Part shown: one piece after another, positions 11,305 to 21,639 of the stretch | How the letters are laid out: each line of letters begins with the position of its first letter | Position numbering within the stretch: the first letter of the stretch is position 1 | Assembly (NCBI GenBank): GCA_030522415.1 | Contig: CM060112.1 | Coordinates: 3,270,001 to 3,334,000, forward strand | DNA: 64,000 nt | From: Channallabes apus | Taxonomy: Eukaryota; Chordata; Actinopteri; Siluriformes; Clariidae | Direction of reading: 5' to 3' | Program-made: the position numbers and the translations under genes | Notes under the pieces: generated by a model | The model's input: only the letters and a program-made list of their open reading frames with translations | Database searches by the model: none | Told to the model about the DNA's origin: nothing

Positions 11305-12848
11305 TCACACACACCCCATTATAATCCTGAGCTCTGAATGGTCAGAAGCTGTTGATTAATTCTCTGTAACAGCAGCTCTGATGACGGCACTCGTTCTAAT
11401 ACAGTATGGTTTCTATGGTGATGCAGGTTTCAGCGTCACTTTACATTTTAATATTTTTATTCCAATATTAGAAACATGACTACTAAAGTTGGAGGTAAAA
11501 TTACTTCTGTGTCTTTATCCATCCATACTTCTTTTATCTTTTCTTTTTTTTGATTATATAATTTTTTATAATCTTATTATATTTGCATTTTTACTTGTCT
11601 TTTCATTCCTCTTAATATGTTTTTTTGTGTTTCCCTTTCTTTCTAAATTGTTTTAAATTTTTTTATTCTTATATATTTTCTTATGTTTAATTGTCCTTTC
11701 TTTTTTTAAATTTGTCTCTCTTTCTTTCCCTCTAAATGTATGTTCCTGTGTTAACGTGCATTTTTTTCTATATATATATATATATTAAGAAGTTTCTAGA
11801 AGAATCTCATCTACACTGTACTCCATCTTCTTCTTTGTCTACTCCATAACAGCACGTTAACACAACACACACTCTTGCACTGCATCATTAGAACGATGTC
11901 ACAGCATCACACTGTTACTAATCAAACCCGGTCCGCTGTACCGACATCCAGTCTTTCTTTCAATGTTTACTTTCTCCATTCCTTTTAACGTTTTTTGTAA
12001 ATATGAAAAAACTCATAAATAATAATTCTTTATATATAATAACCGATGCGTATAAACGCTGAGTTCTCACCCCTGTATGGAGCGCTGTACTTTGTGACTG
12101 CTCACGTCCAGGAAACGGTGGAACCTGAGAAACATATGAAAAGCAAGTTCAGTTAAACATTTGCTCATTTCTTCTTTCATGATACACTTAGCAGAATAAA
12201 CTTTTATTTTAAAATCAATTAACATTTTATTAACCTTTAAGAACTGTTTTTAAGCTGAAGATGAAAATAGTAAAAAGTCATTTCATGTCAACGCACCCAG
12301 GAGTGAGTGCACAGATCACATCATAGATTCTCTCAAAATCAATAAACAGATAAAATAAAATAAAGATACACTTTAATTAAATTAATGGAACCAGAAAGTG
12401 CCAGTCACAAAAGTATAAAAATAAGCTATTATCAAAGATATATGTATTAAATGATGAAGTAATATAACATATATTAATATACAAAAGAAAAACATATAGT
12501 AAATCATTGTATAAACAGGAGTTCGGAAAAGCTAGAATGAACATCATCTGTGGACCCCATAACCTCCTGTGTGGCGTTCAAGTCAAAGCGGGACTTTTGA
12601 TTGTACAGAATAACAGAACAGTCCTGACAGTAAAAACTCTCTTTATATCTCTAGATAATCCAAACAACATCTGCACTACCCTAGACTCCTCACAGTGTGT
12701 GTGTGTGTGTGTACCTGAAGTTGGACCAGGCGAACTTGAGGGCCAGCTGGAGGTTCTGGTCCTGCTCCTCCTCGATCCCACTCAGGTGCATCACCAGCCT
12801 CCTCACCTCCTGCTCCAGATCCTTCTCGAACCTGCTCCAGTGCGCCAT
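426..12848 (-). CDS. tubgcp5: gamma-tubulin complex component 5 (GCP5), 21 exons, 3' end beyond left edge
   Basis: GCP5 is a subunit of the gamma-tubulin ring complex, which nucleates microtubules at centrosomes. I joined these exons by hand on GT-AG borders, and the phase is kept throughout: 12715-12848, 12071-12124, 11130-11238, 10927-11023, 10768-10847, 9924-10059, 9702-9819, 7314-7403, 7122-7215, 5375-5633, 5085-5287, 4892-5007, 4432-4703, 4087-4285, 3214-3402, 2938-3120, 2776-2860, 2574-2694, 1673-1824, 1450-1575, 426-514. They give 2906 nt, about 968 codons; vertebrate GCP5 is about 1024 residues. Diagnostic stretches are FAWSNFRFHRFLDV near residue 40, FRTYQAFVWALYKYF in exon 10, QHTMVSFLKPVLKQIIMAGK in exon 13, LQAMRNYFLLEAGDTMYDFY in exon 16 and VRQQIHRMFLLRVKLMHFVN in exon 19. 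The GCP N-terminal domain falls roughly in exons 8-13 and the gamma-tubulin-binding C-terminal domain in exons 14-21. Exon 21 ends at a canonical GTAAGT donor, so about 50 C-terminal residues lie off the window. No coding lesion is seen. Confidence 0.96.
515..1449 (-). other. tubgcp5 intron 20, holding a CA repeat and a mariner remnant
   Basis: Positions 519-580 are an (AC)n microsatellite next to the exon 21 acceptor. Positions 677-1373 are a decayed mariner element, listed separately. Nothing else is recognised. Confidence 0.8.
677..1373 (-). mobile_element. degraded mariner-family DNA transposon
   Basis: The ends form imperfect terminal inverted repeats. The left end reads GTGAGTCAAAAATTATCCGC and the right end, reverse-complemented, reads GTGAGTCAAAAACGATCCGC. 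Between them, on the minus strand at about 982-1236, is a transposase fragment with GDETQIHHY and LTVFWDSQEPEVLEHY. These match the mariner catalytic region (GDE, then VFWD). The upstream DNA-binding part and the C-terminal third are missing or shifted in frame, so the copy is dead. A clean TA target duplication is not visible at the ends. It sits in tubgcp5 intron 20 in the same orientation as the gene. Confidence 0.85.
1825..2573 (-). other. tubgcp5 intron 18, AT-rich, possible hAT-type MITE end
   Basis: AT-rich sequence with no coding signal. Around 1950 it reads AAGGCTGATCGATTTGATAA. This resembles the element end at 17037 (AGGGCTGAACGATTTGATAA), so a short diverged copy of the same non-autonomous family probably lies here. 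Its other end was not found. Confidence 0.45.
3403..4086 (-). other. tubgcp5 intron 14, with an ATT repeat and a SINE
   Basis: Positions 3475-3500 are an (ATT)n microsatellite. Positions 3540-3720 are AT-rich without other signal. Positions about 3763-4020 are a tRNA-derived SINE, listed separately. Confidence 0.75.
3763..4020 (-). repeat. tRNA-derived SINE, minus orientation
   Basis: The minus strand carries a pol III B-box-like GGTTCGATTCC (plus strand near 3969-3979) followed by the string AGTTTGCATGTTCTCTCCGT. It then has the segment that on the plus strand reads CAATTAACCTAATCTGCATG. The same body recurs at 18480-18680, 21140-21430 and 34315-34590, which shows a dispersed family. It is not a functional tRNA because the cloverleaf is not preserved. 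Confidence 0.75.
4344..4412. repeat. (GT)n microsatellite in tubgcp5 intron 13
   Basis: Pure GT run filling most of the 146-bp intron. A shorter GT run lies at 4855-4884 in intron 12. Confidence 0.97.
5634..7121 (-). other. tubgcp5 intron 9, AT-rich, with a dispersed repeat
   Basis: AT-rich sequence with long A/T runs (for example 6230-6270). It contains one copy of a dispersed repeat at 6402-6893 whose partner lies at 61598-62013. No gene or known transposon ends were recognised. Confidence 0.7.
6402..6893. repeat. dispersed repeat, copy 1 of 2
   Basis: From CAGATGAGAAATGGAAAAAG at 6402 to about 6747, the sequence matches 61598-61944 with only scattered changes and nearly equal length. Similarity resumes at GAGTTCTGACCAACATACA (6841 onward, matching from 61965) after a gap present in only one copy. 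I do not recognise the family. It has no coding capacity and no obvious terminal inverted repeats. Confidence 0.85.
7404..9701 (-). other. tubgcp5 intron 7, no gene seen
   Basis: The intron is about 2.3 kb. It holds a (CT)n microsatellite at 8266-8301 and otherwise unique-looking sequence. Short reading frames at 8460-8744 and 9400-9648 have no recognisable homology or splice context, and I treat them as chance. Confidence 0.65.
9820..9923 (-). promoter_or_regulatory. tubgcp5 intron 6: TG repeat forming the acceptor tract of exon 7
   Basis: The intron is only 104 bp. On the sense (minus) strand its 3' end is (TG)n followed directly by TTACAG and exon 7, because the plus strand at 9823-9859 is a pure AC run. 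There is almost no conventional polypyrimidine tract. Confidence 0.8.
10060..10767 (-). other. tubgcp5 intron 5, with an A-rich purine tract
   Basis: A short AC repeat lies at 10066-10085. From about 10440 to 10680 the plus strand is strongly A/G-rich (mixed AAAG, AAAT and GAGAAA motifs). No other feature is recognised. Confidence 0.6.
11024..11129 (-). promoter_or_regulatory. tubgcp5 intron 3: CT repeat forming the acceptor tract of exon 4
   Basis: The intron is 106 bp. On the sense strand a (CT)n run (plus-strand GA at 11025-11056) leads straight into CTAG and exon 4, so the microsatellite is the polypyrimidine tract. A GTGA/GAGT short repeat follows on the exon 3 side. Confidence 0.8.
11239..12070 (-). 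other. tubgcp5 intron 2
   Basis: A CT/CA microsatellite lies at 11267-11310. From 11326, TCCTGAGCTCTGAATGGTCA followed by AACAGCAGCTCTGATGACGG looks like a diverged short interspersed element. A T-rich pyrimidine stretch runs from 11500 to 11780 and ends in a short TA run. No gene is seen. Confidence 0.5.
12578..12685 (-). mobile_element. solo mariner-type terminal fragment
   Basis: The sequence TTCAAGTCAAAGCGGGACTT, followed by TTGATTGTACAGAATAACAG, matches the element end at 24388-24470 and the reverse complement of the end at about 49480-49535. No transposase remains here. It lies in tubgcp5 intron 1. Confidence 0.65.
12715..12848 (-). CDS. tubgcp5: tubgcp5 exon 1 with the start codon
   Basis: The ATG on the minus strand is at 12848-12846. 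It opens with MAHWSRFEKDLEQEVRRL and ends FAWSNF plus two bases of an Arg codon. This agrees with the short, variable N-terminus of vertebrate GCP5 followed by the conserved NFRFHRF stretch. The splice donor is GTAC and runs straight into a short AC repeat (12694-12713 on the plus strand reads GT). The 5' UTR and transcription start are not resolved. Confidence 0.93.
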
Positions 12849-14025
12849 CCTCAGCACTCTAACCGCGGCGCGTGGGTGTGTGTTAATTTGAACTCATGAA
12901 CCCCTCACACACACACACACACACACACATCTGTGATTTAATAATCCTGCTAATCTGTTAGCATCCAGACTCCAGCTCGCGCCCCTGAATCATCAGCGAC
13001 ATTTCAGATCCTATTAACCCAGCACAAAACTTTACACTTGTTTTAACACTACGACATAACTCACAAGACTGTTATAATATCAACATTATTATTCCGTGTC
13101 GCTGAATTTGATTATAAGCTTTAATTTAGCCACACAGACATCTAAATCTTGGCGCGTCGGTTGTTTTGGTGCTTCCTCTGTACTGAAACTCGGACATACT
13201 CGAAACTCATTACCGCCCTCTGTCGGAAAGGCGGGTTGCTCGTTGCTCATTGTCGCCACCTGTAGTTTGGGAGAATTCCGTTTTCAACAATACTGTATAT
13301 TTGTGACGTGAATCTCCAGGTCACCTCTTCATACGATATTATCAAGGCACCTTCGATTAATATCGCAATTCCAGAAGTATCACAATTTTACTTTTTACTT
13401 TCTCAACAAGGCGCGTGCAGGTTGAGCAGCTGCTGGCACAGAACATGGGCACACGTTGCTTCTAACACACGTGACAGGAAAATGCTATCCACCCTCTTTC
13501 TCATTTATGACCTTACACACAGTTACGATTAGCGAGGATTGCTGTGATTGACAGCACAGCGATAAAGTAATTGCAACTGAAATAGATAAAACTCCTATAA
13601 AACTGCAATCTCAAAGACTAAGAAAAAGACTTTTCTTAGACTGGGTGCAGACTGAGTCTTCACAAGAGTCAAATTCAAATTAAAGCAAGACCAAGAAGAG
13701 ATCTAACCAAATCCTTTTTAAAATATTTTTTTTCTTCATATAGTCAGGTTCATTTGTGCATTGTATCATTGACTAGGTTGTTTCCTAAAGTAAAAATTAC
13801 TTTTTGTTAAAATTTGTTCATGGAAAAACACAGACAACATAAACATTATTTTTTACAAACTTGTCTCGGGCAAGACCAGCTCCAAACAGCAACGCAGGTC
13901 TGAGTATAAACGCCAATAAATCCATATCAATTATTTAACCAAACACAATGAATAATTAAGATGATTTAAAACAACTGCACAAAACAATATTCCTTTTAGG
14001 ATTAATTAGGTAATCTATCTATACA

Positions 14026-14080
14026 TCTCTCTATCTCTCTATCTATCTACTGTATCTATCTCTCTATCTATCTATCTAGA
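14026..14080. repeat. tetranucleotide TATC microsatellite
   Basis: Interrupted CTAT/TCTA repeats with CTCT interruptions. Confidence 0.85.
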
Positions 14081-14927
14081 TGGACAAAGTGAGAAAAGCA
14101 AGATTGTGTAGAAAAAATAGTATTCACCTTTCTAAACGTTAATTAGAATAAATTCTACAACCAGAGTGCAGAGAATTTTTTACTCACCCTCATATTTCTT
14201 TCTTTCTTTTCTTGTAGCCCCTAAAACTCAGAGCACTTTAGCCAGTATTTTTTTTTTTTACTGTTTTTTTAATAAATGTATATAGGGCTCAGGATTATGA
14301 AGTACAGAGTGATATATCCTTTTTTGAGCACAAAATAGGCAAAATAAAGAACTGAACGTCTTAAAATAACACAGCAATAGCACAGATACACATGATGTTT
14401 TTATGGTTGCATTCGGTACAGTATGTGACCAAAATATAATAGTAATAATAATGTGCTCATTTTTACCAGAAACCAGAAAAACATAGTCATCTGTGCATGA
14501 TCTATTTCTTTACCTGTGTGAGTAATTAAAATTTTTTATGTCATGTTTGTATAGTTGGTTAAAATTAAATTAAATTCAGTTCATCATATTGCTTACATGT
14601 AGGTTATGCTGGAAAAAGCACATGTTACTCTATACTGCACTGTGCACTGTATATGTTTATTTAAACAACAACAAAAAAAAAACAGATAATGATTAAAATA
14701 CTTTGTGTTTTATGGGCTCCTAAAAGACTCAATATCAAAGTGGAAAAAATAAATTTGTGTCTTAAATGAGTTAAAATAAATGAAAGAGAAAAAAACTTCT
14801 ATTTCAATTCTATCTTATTACTTCTGCATATTGTAAGGTGTACAGCTAAAAATCACATTTCATATTTTATTTCTCTATTTTCTACGTTATAAATCTATTT
14901 TCTTTATTATATTTTAGGTCACGGCCA

Positions 14928-14990
14928 GTTCACTGCATATCTGACTGTGTATTGCCGACAAATAAAATTTGAATTTGAAATTTGAAAAAG
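14928..14990 (+). repeat. LINE-type 3' tail fragment
   Basis: It contains TTCACTGCATAT, then CTGACTGTGTATTG, then the ending GACAAATAAAATTTGAATTT. The same 3' end occurs at 59048-59107 with a target duplication, so it is a retrotransposon tail. Confidence 0.6.
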
Positions 14991-15164
14991 AAGGAAATAC
15001 CGTTTTAATGGATACAATGTATCAAAGTGGTATAAATAAGAAGGAGAATTAAATGAGTTGAAATAAATGAAAGTAAAAAGTAATAAACACAGTGTACAGT
15101 ATGTACAGTAGTGTCCTGTATGTCTGGACACAATGTAACTGTTACTGCAGTGTTTATTTTCCAC

Positions 15165-15365
15165 CTGAAGAGGGCGTGGTCTGTGGTGAAGTTGTTGATG
15201 TTTTTGATGTGGGCGTGGTTTGAAAGCTTTTTTTTCTTCTTTCTTTTTCCACGCCTTACATGCCTCCAGCTGGTGTTTGTGTAGAGCCAGAGAGCCAGAG
15301 AGCAGATTAGACTAGAAGAGGAGGTGGAGGAGGAGAAGCTGCAGCTGTGCTGCGCCGTCAGGGAG
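15165..15365 (+). promoter_or_regulatory. putative chst7 proximal promoter / 5' UTR
   Basis: Two GGGCGTGG boxes (near 15170-15180 and 15210-15222) of the Sp/KLF type stand about 150-200 bp upstream of the chst7 ATG, followed by a T-rich tract. No TATA box is evident. This is inferred from position and motif only. Confidence 0.35.
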
Positions 15366-16661
15366 ATGAAGCGGCGGCTGCAGAAGAAGTACATCCTCCT
15401 GATCCTCGGCTACTCCGTGGTGCTCCTGCTCATCCCCTACGTGTTGGACTACCACGGCGGGTCTGTGCGCCATGGAGCCCGGGAGCAGCAGCAGCAGCAG
15501 CGGCCTCAGCAGCCGCGGTGTCCGGACCTGGACAGCTCCATGGCGCTGTGGAACGCGAGCGCGGCGGCGGCGGAGGAGGAGGAGGAGAGCGCGCGGCCCG
15601 CGAACCGCACCAGGACGCACATCTACCTCCACGCCACCTGGAGGACCGGCTCGTCGTTCCTAGGGGAGCTGTTCAACCAGCACCCGGACGTGTTCTACCT
15701 GTACGAGCCGATGTGGAGCATGTGGCAGACGCTGTACCCCGGGGACGCGGGGAGCCTCCAGGGCGCAGTGCGCGACATGATGAACGCGCTGTTCCGCTGC
15801 GACTTCTCCGTGCTCAGGCTGTACGCAGGCTCGGCCAACATCAGCACCTCGTTCATCTTCGGATGGAAGACCAACAAGGTGATCTGCTCACAGCCCCTGT
15901 GCGCGGCGTACAACAAGCAGCAGGTGGGACTCGTCCAAGGAGACGTGTGCGCCAAGTGCGCGCCCAGGGACATCCGAGAGCTGGAGAGGGAGTGCAGGAA
16001 ATACCCCGTGGTGGTCATCAAGGACGTCAGAGTGCTAGACCTCGGAGTGCTCGTGCCGCTGATGAGAGACCCGACGCTCAATCTACAGGTCATCCAGCTG
16101 TTCCGGGACCCCCGGGCCGTCCACAACTCCAGGCTCAAGTCCAAGCAGGCGCTGGTGCGGGAGAGCATCCAGGTTCTCCGGAGCAAGAAGCAGAGCGACA
16201 AGTACAAGCGCCTGCTCTCGCCCGGGAACAGGGTGAACCGCGCCGAGAGCTACGTGTCCGGGGCCTTGGAGCTCATCTGCGACTACTGGCTCAGCGACAT
16301 GCTCCTGGTGAACGGGGCGCCGGCGTGGCTCAAGCGCAACTACCTGCACATCCGCTACGAGGACCTGGTGCTGCATCCCATCAGCGAGCTGCACCGCCTG
16401 TACCGCTTCGCCAACCTGAACTCGTCTCCCGAGCTGGAGAAGTTCGTCTTGAACATGACACGAGGACAGGGGTACTCCTCGGACAAGCCCTTCCTTATCT
16501 CTGCCCGGGATGCCAAGGAGGCCATATTCGCCTGGAGGGAGAGGCTGAGCGTGGAGCAGGTGAGCCAGGTCGAGGCTTACTGCAGCGAGGTCATGAGGCA
16601 CCTGGGGTACCAGAAGAGGAACCTGGAGCAGAGCTACAGTAAGAGAGCCTCAGTGTTGTGA
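15366..16661 (+). CDS. chst7: carbohydrate sulfotransferase 7 (GlcNAc/GalNAc 6-O-sulfotransferase), single exon
   Basis: The predicted Golgi type II membrane enzyme moves sulfate from PAPS to the 6-O position of GalNAc in chondroitin (and GlcNAc in other glycans). The 431-residue protein has a short basic N-tail (MKRRLQKK) and a membrane anchor at about 9-28. A low-complexity stem follows (Q run 41-45, Ala/Glu run 65-75), then the catalytic domain from about 85. The PAPS 5'-phosphosulfate loop is TWRTGSSF at 91-98. The 3'-phosphate site is [12 protein letters not shown] at 245-256. Sequons are at N63, N80, N158 and N363. [12 protein letters not shown] and [20 protein letters not shown] fit CHST7 better than CHST2 or CHST4. 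The frame is open 14 codons further upstream, but only to a GTG, so the first ATG is used. The body is GC-rich and intact. slc9a7 downstream matches the mammalian gene order. Confidence 0.95.
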   Translation: MKRRLQKKYILLILGYSVVLLLIPYVLDYHGGSVRHGAREQQQQQRPQQPRCPDLDSSMALWNASAAAAEEEEESARPANRTRTHIYLHATWRTGSSFLGELFNQHPDVFYLYEPMWSMWQTLYPGDAGSLQGAVRDMMNALFRCDFSVLRLYAGSANISTSFIFGWKTNKVICSQPLCAAYNKQQVGLVQGDVCAKCAPRDIRELERECRKYPVVVIKDVRVLDLGVLVPLMRDPTLNLQVIQLFRDPRAVHNSRLKSKQALVRESIQVLRSKKQSDKYKRLLSPGNRVNRAESYVSGALELICDYWLSDMLLVNGAPAWLKRNYLHIRYEDLVLHPISELHRLYRFANLNSSPELEKFVLNMTRGQGYSSDKPFLISARDAKEAIFAWRERLSVEQVSQVEAYCSEVMRHLGYQKRNLEQSYSKRASVL

Positions 16662-16697
16662 AAATCACTCTCAAGGTCCAGGGCAACATAGAGAAGG

Positions 16698-16700
<3 letters not shown>

Positions 16701-16757
<57 letters not shown>
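16701..16757. repeat. (AC)n microsatellite in the chst7 3' UTR or flank
   Basis: Pure AC run starting about 40 bp after the chst7 stop codon. Confidence 0.95.
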
Positions 16758-16759
<2 letters not shown>

Positions 16760-17036
16760 TCAGTCAGAGTTGTCATGCTGGTGTAGGAAACTAATCAACT
16801 ATACAGTAATGTGATGAATTGTAAAGTTATTGTCGACACTCAAAGTGTGTATTCTCTTTAAGTAATTTATTTAAAGAATGACACATTGTATGTGTTTTTT
16901 TATCCATTTATAGCTACATTTAATGGATCGTTGTTTAATACATAAAGATCGTGGACGTCAGCGGATATCTGAGGTGTAATGCAGGAGTTCCCTGATCAGT
17001 TCATTTCCAATACATGGAGTGGTTTATTCCTTACTA

Positions 17037-17356
17037 GGGCTGAACGATTTGATAATAAAAAAATTAAAAAAAACATCACGATTATTTTAATACATATAGC
17101 TATTACGATTTAAACCAATAAACGATATGTAACTATAAAATCTACCGTTTTGTATTCACGCTAACAGGAAATAATAGGATTTTTTGTTCATTTGGAATTT
17201 ATTTATTTAAATATTTATTTAAACATCCCAAAACATAAATTCTCGCAAATGTGCATATCACTTGTAATAAAGTGCCGGCTTTTCACTTTAAACAACTGCG
17301 AAGATCAATATCGTGGCGATTTCGGTTTTTATGCGATTATTTGTGCATCTCTGTTT
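17037..17356. mobile_element. probable hAT-type MITE
   Basis: It begins TAGGGCTGAACGATTTGATA. It ends near GCGATTATTTGTGCATCTCT, whose reverse complement (GATGCACAAATAATCGC) loosely mirrors the start. Such ends are common in fish hAT MITEs. No target duplication was verified and no coding capacity is present. Confidence 0.5.
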
Positions 17357-17887
17357 CTTACACATTTAAATCTACAGTACAGACGTTAAGCCGTTTTTCT
17401 CATCCTGCACAAAATAACCTGAAAAACAAGGGCAGGAGGCCTCGAGAGGAAAAACCCTCTTACAGAGAACAAAGACAAAGCAAAGCGAAGAACAAACGAA
17501 GAACCGAGGCGTGAAATAAAAAAGCAGATATCCTGTCTGCAGGACGCTTAAAGATCATGACGCTTCATCCGCTACACAACACTGACGATACACATCTTTT
17601 ACTGAGCAGACGAACGAGTGGTTTTCTCAGTGACTTGGAGAAACTGGGTGGAGTAAAAGCTCAGGACAAATGTGTAATAAAGAGATCATGAACAGAACGA
17701 ACTCAGAAACCAGATATTCAGCTGTGGAGATGTTTTTTATTGTAGGTTTTATTGTAAGAATACTGAATGTACAGAGACGCAGGCAGGTCTGTTTTCAGTC
17801 ATGCAACCCGGGCTGCTTGTGTCACCAAAACCACACGCGACCAAAATGTTCTGCGGCTTTGCACAGCGTGTGCTTATATATGTATGT

Positions 17888-17912
<25 letters not shown>
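17888..17912. repeat. (AC)n microsatellite
   Basis: AC run inside otherwise unique sequence. Confidence 0.9.
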
Positions 17913-17918
<6 letters not shown>

Positions 17919-18479
17919 GTGCAGGTCCGTAGTACATCATGGGAAACTTATAGTAAATGTTCTTCGGGTTCCTGATGAAGAATGGGAACTGCCTCATTAA
18001 ATACATTATACAATACATACAGTGTACTGTAAGTGATGATCAGAGAGATAGCTCAATTCAATTTTAACTTTTAATTATTATCATTGTTGTAAAGCCAGTA
18101 TGGAAATAAATTAGAAAATGCACAGAAAAACAAAGTTAAAAGTAGTCCAGCGTGAATGCAAATAAGTGTGTAATAAAAGTTTTACGGCTCTGAAGCAGAG
18201 GAAGAGCAAAGAGGCCCTGTGTCTGATTTACATCTGTATACCACTGCAGTTAGAAACAGACGAGCCGTTACTCAGCTGTGAAATGTAGCAGAGTGACGTG
18301 ACAGCTGTCACAGCTGGCAAGGTTTCAGAGGTGACAGAATAAAAGCTGTGAACTGGTAAGAGTCAGCAGGAAAGCTTTCAGGGGTGAACCGCTTTCTTCT
18401 CACATCACCACCCCCCCCCCTCCCCCCCCAGCCCCCTGTCGCTATAGAAACGGCACATTCATAAGGATGTGGTGTCACT

Positions 18480-18680
18480 CACTCTCACTCATTCTCTACA
18501 GTGTTTATCCTGTACGGGGTCACCGGGGGGTCCTGGGGCATAGGCGAGAAGCTTGCCCTGGACTGGGCGACAATCCAACACACACACACACACACACATA
18601 CATACTCATACACTATGGGGACTTTGGAAACACAGATTAGCCTAATCTGCGTGACTGTGGGAGGAAACTGGAGTCTTGAG
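18480..18680 (-). repeat. tRNA-derived SINE, minus, head missing
   Basis: It shares the body of the 3763-4020 repeat, with TTTATCCTGTACGGGGTCAC, GATTAGCCTAATCTGCGTGA and GGGAGGAAACTGGAGT. An internal CA run lies at 18580-18597. The tRNA-like head is absent. Confidence 0.7.
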
Positions 18681-20078
18681 CAGTTTAGTGGGCTACCAAA
18701 AAAAGCTATACTGAATAAACTTGATTTAGAAAAGATGTTTTAGAAATAATTTCAGATTTTTGATCATCTGAGTTTTTCAAATTCGTAGACAAGGTGTACA
18801 AACACAACCCTGCTCCAGGCATCCAGGTTCTCCGAGTACTGGTACTGGAAAGTAGCGCGGCGCTCTAATGTCATAAAAATCTTTGCGTGTTTGCATTAGA
18901 GTGAATCACAGCATCACTTTAACCTCTGACTTTAAAACCCAGGAAAATGTCAAGCTTGTGTTGTTTTTGATTCATTTTCAAAGACAAGCTTTACCTTATG
19001 AGTCCCGTTTGTCCTGAAATGAAAAGCTGGCTCTTGTCACACACAAGCTGTAACCATGACAACGCCTGTGCGAAGTTAGACTAGGTTACTTTATACTGTA
19101 CATGTTGTCCAGGATCTCCATAGTTATCCGAGGTTAATACAGGAATACGGTACGGTACAGTATATTGCTCACTGTGATGAGGGAGATATTTACTTTCTAT
19201 CCTAAAAACTGTACCCAGTAGTTACTGGAAAATGCTTGACTGCAGTTGTTGCACAGCCAGTTATTAGGTTTAGGGGGCAATTACTTTTTCCACATAGTGC
19301 CAGGTAGGTTTGGACAGCTTTTTTCCCTTAATAAATGAAATCATCCTTAAAAACTGCATTTTGTACAGACGAAGTGTGTCTGACTCCACTGCTACAGCTG
19401 AGTTGTTAAATACAGACCAAAACACATGTTAGTGGCAAACTGGTAGCATGTGGAGTGATGGCAACATGGACAACTTCACAGCGCTGTACATTTCGATCAG
19501 ATACACGCTATACCTCGAGGTCATGTTGTTATCTGAAGCCAGACGACACCGCAGTGTTGTTATCGGCTCCTTACGCTCTTATGTATTTTTTAGACTTCCA
19601 GGTAAAAGCCCGGGCCGGGAACTGGATTTCTGTGTCCCAGTGAGGTCACACTGGAGCAGGAGCAGCTCGACTCCTAACCGCAGGATCTGGGTGTGCTAGT
19701 CTGACTTTCAGTCAACACAGTTTGTTTTCACTGTAGCTTTAGAAGTAGGAAACTGATGAGGGTTATGTTGTGTTAAGCTCGCTAGTTATAAACAAATGAC
19801 TTCTTTGGTTACAGAGCAGGAGCTTATAGAGCAGATAATGATGTCAGTATAAACAATAAACACTACAGTCATATTAGTTGTATGAATGTAAATAATACAC
19901 GTACATATGATGATATGAAAATCGAAAAATCTCATGATAAATGATGTTACAACACACTCTTCTGAGATAGATTATTATTCTGAGATAATAATTACTTAAT
20001 TCAATTCAATTGGTGTTAATTATTCTTTTTAAATAAAAAAATTAAGGTGAAACACAGCATCGTGGTTTTGTATATATA

Positions 20079-20082
<4 letters not shown>

Positions 20083-20122
<40 letters not shown>
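20083..20122. repeat. (TA)n microsatellite
   Basis: Uninterrupted TA run in AT-rich flank. Confidence 0.95.
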
Positions 20123-20125
<3 letters not shown>

Positions 20126-21139
20126 TATATATTTAGTTTGTTATGAAAGCTATTTATCATGAAATATATAGGATGTAAATATCCTAATCCAATGTTTTTG
20201 TCATATCGCTCAACCCCAGCGTCACATCACGCACCATCAGAACTCATATTCTCTCAATAACTTTCTCATATTTTTTTGCATCTTCGCCAGCGTGCATTCT
20301 GTTCTGATCGGTCAAAAGGAAAACATTTGATTTAAACTTAATTTAAAAAGTACTCGACGTCACTCTGATCTTAGAAATTTCTTTAACACCCCGCGTGACG
20401 AGAAACAGGAACCTCCTGTAGGATTGCACAGAGTTTCGATCACCAGCTCTGAAAACAGACTTAATGCGCTCTGTATTTATAGAGTTTTAAAAAAATAGAA
20501 ATAGAATAAAAGTTTCTTTGAAGTGGTTTAATTTTTACATCAGAGTCAGCGGCACAGATCATATCATAACACCAGATGGTCTCAATCATAACACCATTAA
20601 ATCTACGGTATTTTCCTGACCACAAGAAGAAGCTTGTTGTGTAACATTCCCTTTTAGTGCATCGCGTTCCTCCCTGTGTTTTGTGTAAAAGCAGCCCGGC
20701 AGGACGTCACTGTTAGAGTTAGAGGTGTTTCAGAGCGACGCTTTGTGCTGACTCATGTTTCTAAAAGAGGAAGGTTTGATTGGAAATAAGGACAATGTGA
20801 CGTTCTGAATAGAACATTATCATTGTTGTTATTTCCTTGTTTGCTTAAAGCCAGGAATAATAACTGTGACTGGAAAGCAAGCAGCGATACTCATTAACAT
20901 GAGTACAGTTCTGTTTGGTACAGAGGGTCTGAGAGAGGGATGTAGTCAGGTGTCCAAACAGTCTGAGCGCAAACAAAAAGATGGTAAACATCGCTCATTA
21001 TTTTACCATGAATCGTTGAATCTTCGGCACGTAATCGCTGACACGATGTTTGGTGGACTTATGAACAAATTGGACTTATGAACAAGCTCTCGGAACGGAA
21101 CTCGTTCGTATGTAGGAGACATAGCGTAAATATATTGGG

Positions 21140-21430
21140 AATAACTTGAGCAAAGGTTGCACTGTCGACTTGCCCCTCCAGGGTCCGGGTTCAAGTCCCG
21201 CCTTGGGTCTGTGTGTGGTGCGTTTGTTCTCCTCTTGCTTGGTGGGTTTCCTCAGCGTACTCTGGTTTCCTCCTGCAGTCACGGAGATTAGGCTAAACGT
21301 TGTCTCCAAATTGCCTATAGTGTGATGAGTGTGTGAGATTGTGTGTGCACGTGTGCCCTGTGATGGATTGGCGCTATACAGTATAAAGCAGTAAAGAGTG
21401 TGAGTGAGCGAGTGAATGAATGAACTTTAA
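21140..21430 (+). repeat. tRNA-derived SINE, plus, with head
   Basis: A B-box-like GGGTTCAAGTCCCGCC near 21187 is followed by GTGGGTTTCCTCAGCGTACT, GGAGATTAGGCTAAACG and TGCCCTGTGATGGATTGGCG. It ends in a GAGTGAGTG-type tail. It is the same family as 3763-4020, in the opposite orientation. Confidence 0.75.
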
Positions 21431-21639
21431 ATTAAATTTACCAAAAATCTATAAAATCTAGTGCAGAATTTAATTTGTTTTGTTTATTGTATTTTTAAAT
21501 TACAATAAAATAAAATTTGTGCGCTGTACCAAAAAGTACATTTTTATTCACTGACGGAGGCTGTTCACACTGCACATGTCGGTGGAGTAGCTCTTCCTCT
21601 TTACAAAGGTACGACTCCGACATCGTCTCCATCACAAGG

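Larger units (their letters stand above)
12849..15365. other. divergent intergenic region between tubgcp5 and chst7
   Basis: It contains the unresolved 5' flanks of both genes, a CA repeat (12907-12929), an AT-rich core, a TATC/CTAT microsatellite (about 14026-14080) and a LINE-type 3' tail near 14928-14990. No further gene is visible. Confidence 0.7.

Noticed and set aside
15324..15365. Upstream in-frame extension of chst7 (14 codons)
   Set aside because: It starts at GTG, which is not a normal vertebrate start. The ATG at 15366 gives the expected short basic cytoplasmic tail before the membrane anchor.
15347..16642. Long open frames overlapping chst7 in the other plus frame and on the minus strand
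   Set aside because: GC-rich coding DNA lacks stops in other frames. These frames have Arg/Pro/Gln-rich composition and no homology.
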